A model generated the notes under the pieces. It searched no databases, was not told the origin of the DNA, and was given only the letters and a program-made list of their open reading frames with translations. From Phytophthora hibernalis (Eukaryota; Oomycota; Peronosporomycetes; Peronosporales; Peronosporaceae): DNA of 64,000 bases. Below, in pieces: positions 61,801-64,000 of the stretch. Both the position numbers and the translations under genes were made by a program. Positions within the stretch are counted from its first letter, which is position 1, and the number at the start of each line of letters is the position of its first letter. The stretch lies in contig JAAKBF010000185.1 of the NCBI GenBank assembly GCA_012656075.1, positions 1 through 64,000 on the forward strand, read 5' to 3'.

Positions 61801-62992
61801 TGTCCGCGAAGCACCCGTCGCTCTCGAAGGTGACTGGCCCGACGTCCTTGGTGAAGCGGCCGACCGAAAACAGGTTGCGCGACAGCTTCGGGATATGCCA
61901 CACATTCGTGAGCACACCCTTCTTCATGCCGCGCGGCGTCTTCATCGACATGACAATGTCGCCGGTCCCCACCGCCTGAACCACACCGTCGTCCGCGAGA
62001 TGCACGTCCACCGGAGCCATCTTCTTGTAGTTCCTCATGTACTTGTTGGAACTCGTCATGTGCTGCGTCGCACCCGAGTCGACCAGCCACATGTCACTCG
62101 ACTTGGCGGTACTGCTCGTACGACCAACCGAGAAAAGGTAGTCGCCAGGATCTTCTTCGTCCTGCGCGACGTTCGCACGCTGCGACCGATATCGCTCAGC
62201 GTCGTTCTGGACCCGCGAGGGACACTCCGCGATCCAATGTCCTTGTTTGCCGCAGTTGTGGCACGCCCCGGTCTTCTTCACCGGTCGGCCCTTGCGCTTG
62301 TTGTTGTTGACCATGAACGCTTGACCTTGACCGTGCGCGGCTCCGTCGACACCGCCACCTTGTTCCTTGCGCTTCATGTCCTCATGCAGCAGCCGAGACG
62401 TCACGAGTTCCCACGACAGCGAGTCGGCTCTCGACTCCAACGCCGTGATCAGGAACTGGTACGACTCGCTCAGACTGCCCAGAAGCGTGATCACCAAGTC
62501 GTCCTCGCTGACCGGAGCGCCAACCGCGTCGAGCTGCTCCGCCAGCGTCTTGAGCTTGTTGATGTGCTCCAGCACATCGTCACCTTCCTCCATCATCGTC
62601 GTGAAGAAACGCCGACGAAGAAAGAGCTTGTTGGCCAAACTCTTCTTCTCGAAGTGTCCTTCCAGTCTTGACCATGCATCATGCGCGTCCTTGGCCGAGC
62701 GAACCAGCGGCAGCTGCGAGTCCTCCATCGCGAGACAGATGATCGCCAGCGCCTTACGCGACTTCCTCTTGAACGTCGCTTGATCCGCCGTGGTCGTGCA
62801 GTGCTCCAGCTTCACTTCCCCACTCGTCACTTCCCACAGTTCGCGCTCCTCGAGCACCATCTGCATCTTGAACTTCCACGTGTGGAAGTTGGTTCCGTTG
62901 AACTTGTTGATGCGGGCGGTCGTGGTCGGGGTGGCGTCCATGGCGAAGGCGTAGTCGGGGTCTTGGGCAGGGAAGACGGGGCTTGGGCTCAT
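58853..62992 (-). CDS. Copia copy F5 Gag-Pol polyprotein (intact)
   Basis: An uninterrupted frame of 1,379 codons runs from the PBS ATG (62992; alternative in-LTR ATG at 63058). It has the same domain order and catalytic residues as F2: knuckle CHNCGKQGHWIAEC, protease DSGATQH, integrase DD35E, RT YVDDL, RNase H with SDADW. It retains the full acidic linker (EEEEEEEAARDEDFEPGS) and the C-terminus SVLRTKLGIQGAIAVESS, so it is the best candidate for the undamaged family sequence in the window. The last codons overlap the U3 end of LTR 5. Confidence 0.9.
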   Translation of the reverse strand: MSPSPVFPAQDPDYAFAMDATPTTTARINKFNGTNFHTWKFKMQMVLEERELWEVTSGEVKLEHCTTTADQATFKRKSRKALAIICLAMEDSQLPLVRSAKDAHDAWSRLEGHFEKKSLANKLFLRRRFFTTMMEEGDDVLEHINKLKTLAEQLDAVGAPVSEDDLVITLLGSLSESYQFLITALESRADSLSWELVTSRLLHEDMKRKEQGGGVDGAAHGQGQAFMVNNNKRKGRPVKKTGACHNCGKQGHWIAECPSRVQNDAERYRSQRANVAQDEEDPGDYLFSVGRTSSTAKSSDMWLVDSGATQHMTSSNKYMRNYKKMAPVDVHLADDGVVQAVGTGDIVMSMKTPRGMKKGVLTNVWHIPKLSRNLFSVGRFTKDVGPVTFESDGCFADNKGLKWQLGAREGKGLFKLCMTPMMPDEANAASSKDCQGDTTSYLWHLRLGHIGHGGLDAIVKKSYGVGIDMTSVKQWELCDGCALGKQTRVSYMKSSPNRAKHVLEVVHSDVCGPMQTPTFGGKRYFVTFIDDKSHFCVVYLLRNKSEVATKFAEFVAFAETQTGKRVKTLRSDNGGEYTSGAMAKFCADRGIVQKFTPPYTPQLNGVAERMNRTLVECARCMLEHAGLPKTYWGEAVMTATFLRNRCPTRAISHDKSPHQVWTGKKPLLANLKVFGCHAYVHVPKAKRTKFDARSVRCRFLGYSEHEKAYRFEELESSRVLVSRDAQFMEDVFDSGRRDYHQREVVVIQDEETTDQDSSQSDEDDNEEEEEEEAARDEDFEPGSKRHPRTQSLEEVTEVPSAKRYASQSRHQTLDEMSAAAQESQDFEAAYVVDSVGEMPTTFKSAMESSDAVKWKEACDSECDSLLKNDTWDVVPLPKGRKAIGCRWVFRVKENQAGEIERFKARLVAKGFSQKYGIDYDETFAPVAKFTSIRIVLSLAAKYGLKLHQMDVKTAFLNGVLDEDIYMAQPDGYVDEDHPDHVCKLKRSLYGLKQSPRMWNQTIDDFMLKLGFKKCESDHCIYLKRDGQDMIFVALYVDDLVLASSSDKMVLDTKQALSHRFEMTDMGQLKYFLGMEIEQDVVAGKMSMRQTKFAKDILQKFSMDKSNPVKTPQDPGLKLTKAMCEGGCKHDETMVNVPYRNAVGCLMYLMVGTRPDLAAAVGVLSQFAADPCPTHWQALKRVFRYIQGTKTHGIEFQASCHDGLQGYSDADWAGDIESRRSTSGYAFMMNGGCISWRSKKQRTVALSSTEAEYMALSEATQEAVWLKVFLCELGEMASDEAVKIYEDNQGSIALAKNPQFHKRTKHIDIRYHFVREKVEAHQVVLQYVSTTDMLADMMTKPIPATQFSVLRTKLGIQGAIAVESSGSVVKKAPRAAAVYR

Positions 62993-62996
62993 AACC
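62982..62996 (-). promoter_or_regulatory. Copia F5 PBS
   Basis: GGTTATGAGCCCAAG on the minus strand, directly after the LTR, including the gag ATG. Confidence 0.75.
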
Positions 62997-63339
62997 AAAA
63001 GGCTTTGGTCGGTTGATGGCAAAATGCAAAGTGATTGATTTAGGTCCTTAGTTCGCAAACTCCCTTGCTACCTCTAAGCCTACTGGATTCTCTACTGGAT
63101 ACACTCTACTGGATTCTCTACCGGATACTGAGTTGCTTCAGCCAATCAGCGACTGCCACGTGGATGCCCATCTTGTACCCACAATCTTGTACCCACGTGT
63201 CCCGTAATCCCCGTAGCGTAAACAGCGTCCCATCATCAGTGTCCCGTAAACACAGGAATGATTGCGGTCCCACTGAGTGAAGGTCATACCGGTATCCTAC
63301 CGGTATACCGCAGCTGCCCGAGGCGCCTTCTTGACAACA
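62997..63339 (-). repeat. Copia LTR 6 (between F5 and F6)
   Basis: 343 bp; shorter because only one GTCCCATCATCAGT unit is present. Confidence 0.85.
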
Positions 63340-64000
63340 CTCCCACTCGACTCGACAGCGATTGCACCTTGGATCCCGAGCTTGGTCCGAGCACACTGAA
63401 CTGCGTTGCAGGAATTGGCTTCGTCATCATGTCCGCCAGCATGTCCGTTGTCGACACATATTGTAGCACCACTTGATGTGCTTCCACCTTCTCACGCACG
63501 AAGTGGTAGCGAATGTCGATGTGCTTGGTGCGCTTGTGGAACTGCGGGTTCTTGGCCAACGCGATGGAGCCTTGGTTGTCCTCGTAGATCTTGACCGCTT
63601 CATCGCTTGCCATCTCGCCGAGCTCGCACAGGAACACCTTGAGCCACACTGCCTCTTGTGTCGCCTCCGATAGCGCCATGTACTCGGCCTCCGTCGAAGA
63701 CAGCGCCACCGTCCGCTGTTTCTTGCTTCTCCAGCTGATGCATCCGCCGTTCATCATGAACGCGTAGCCACTTGTACTCCGTCGAGACTCGATGTCGCCT
63801 GCCCAGTCCGCATCCGAATAGCCTTGAAGTCCATCGTGGCAGCTTGCTTGAAATTCGATGCCGTGCGTCTTGGTGCCTTGAATGTACCTGAACACCCTCT
63901 TGAGCGCCTGCCAGTGTGTCGGGCACGGGTCCGCTGCAAACTGGCTCAGCACTCCCACTGCAGCTGCCAGGTCCGGACGAGTGCCTACCATGAGGTACAT
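63284..64000 (-). CDS. Copia copy F6, C-terminal RT/RNase H part (cut by window edge)
   Basis: The open frame of 238 codons continues beyond 64000. It carries the RT end (RPDLAAAVGVLSQFAADPCP) and RNase H (YSDADWAGDIESRRSTSGYA, LSSTEAEYMALSEAT, IYEDNQGSIALAKN). It has the same one-base loss near the C-terminus as F2 and F3. The rest of the copy lies outside, so integrity cannot be judged. Confidence 0.85.
   Translation of the reverse strand: MYLMVGTRPDLAAAVGVLSQFAADPCPTHWQALKRVFRYIQGTKTHGIEFQASCHDGLQGYSDADWAGDIESRRSTSGYAFMMNGGCISWRSKKQRTVALSSTEAEYMALSEATQEAVWLKVFLCELGEMASDEAVKIYEDNQGSIALAKNPQFHKRTKHIDIRYHFVREKVEAHQVVLQYVSTTDMLADMMTKPIPATQFSVLGPSSGSKVQSLSSRVGVLSRRRLGQLRYTGRIPV

Larger units (their letters stand above)
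42252..64000 (-). mobile_element. Tandem array of Ty1/Copia retrotransposons sharing LTRs
   Basis: Six LTRs alternate with six internal regions, all on the minus strand, and continue past the window edge. Neighbouring copies share a single LTR, so the pattern is LTR-int-LTR-int rather than separate insertions with two LTRs and target duplications each. Domain order is Gag-PR-IN-RT-RH, the Copia order. Period is about 4.4-4.5 kb for intact copies (F2, F5), 6.3 kb for F1 (internal duplication) and 1.25 kb for F4 (remnant). Unequal recombination between LTRs is the simplest origin. Confidence 0.9.

Overview
The window is a transposable-element landscape. I recognise no single-copy host gene in it. 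The elements point to an oomycete of the Phytophthora/Peronosporales type (inference): the Ty3/Gypsy gag proteins match the style of oomycete elements, including a Cys-rich knuckle with a CKMC-like core and a gag ending in HLN. One Gypsy family carries a second RNase H domain next to a C-terminal chromodomain, a combination known from oomycete and plant LTR elements. The sequence is moderately GC-rich except in the short gaps at 24.4-27.9 kb and 40.7-42.3 kb.

Layout. 1-1257: 3' end of a + strand Gypsy element (G), ending in an LTR that has landed in the chromodomain of element A. 1258-10575: element A, a minus-strand dual-RNase-H chromodomain Gypsy element with 5' LTR, PBS, gag and pol, all broken by indels. 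10576-11516: fragment (D) of a different Gypsy gag. 11517-24037: element B, a + strand sister of A lacking its 5' end, followed by a long 3' region with an antisense gene and a 3' LTR. A and B form a large imperfect inverted repeat of about 7.5 kb per arm. 24038-27859: small DNA-transposon remnants (Mutator-like transposase fragment, TIR elements/MITEs). 27860-40657: element E, a complete 12.8-kb Gypsy insertion with near-identical LTRs and a TTAT target duplication. It carries two extra genes in its 3' region: one antisense, and one sense gene for a predicted membrane protein. They are arranged head to head across 152 bp. 40658-42251: AT-rich spacer with two TIR elements. 42252-64000: a tandem array of Ty1/Copia elements on the minus strand, LTR-internal-LTR-internal, with six LTRs and six internal regions, the last cut by the window edge.

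How the parts relate. Copia copies 2 and 5 keep uninterrupted Gag-PR-IN-RT-RH polyproteins and look capable of coding. Copy 1 has an in-frame internal duplication giving a 2,000-residue polyprotein with two PR-IN modules. Copy 3 is frameshifted and copy 4 is an LTR-flanked remnant riddled with small deletions. Element E cannot be autonomous (several frameshifts and stops, catalytic integrase Glu replaced by Lys), yet its LTRs differ at about three positions by eye, which suggests recent mobilisation in trans. The most unusual material is the accessory coding capacity between integrase and 3' LTR in two unrelated Gypsy families (B/G and E). All coordinates and similarities were derived by eye; no alignment or database search was run.
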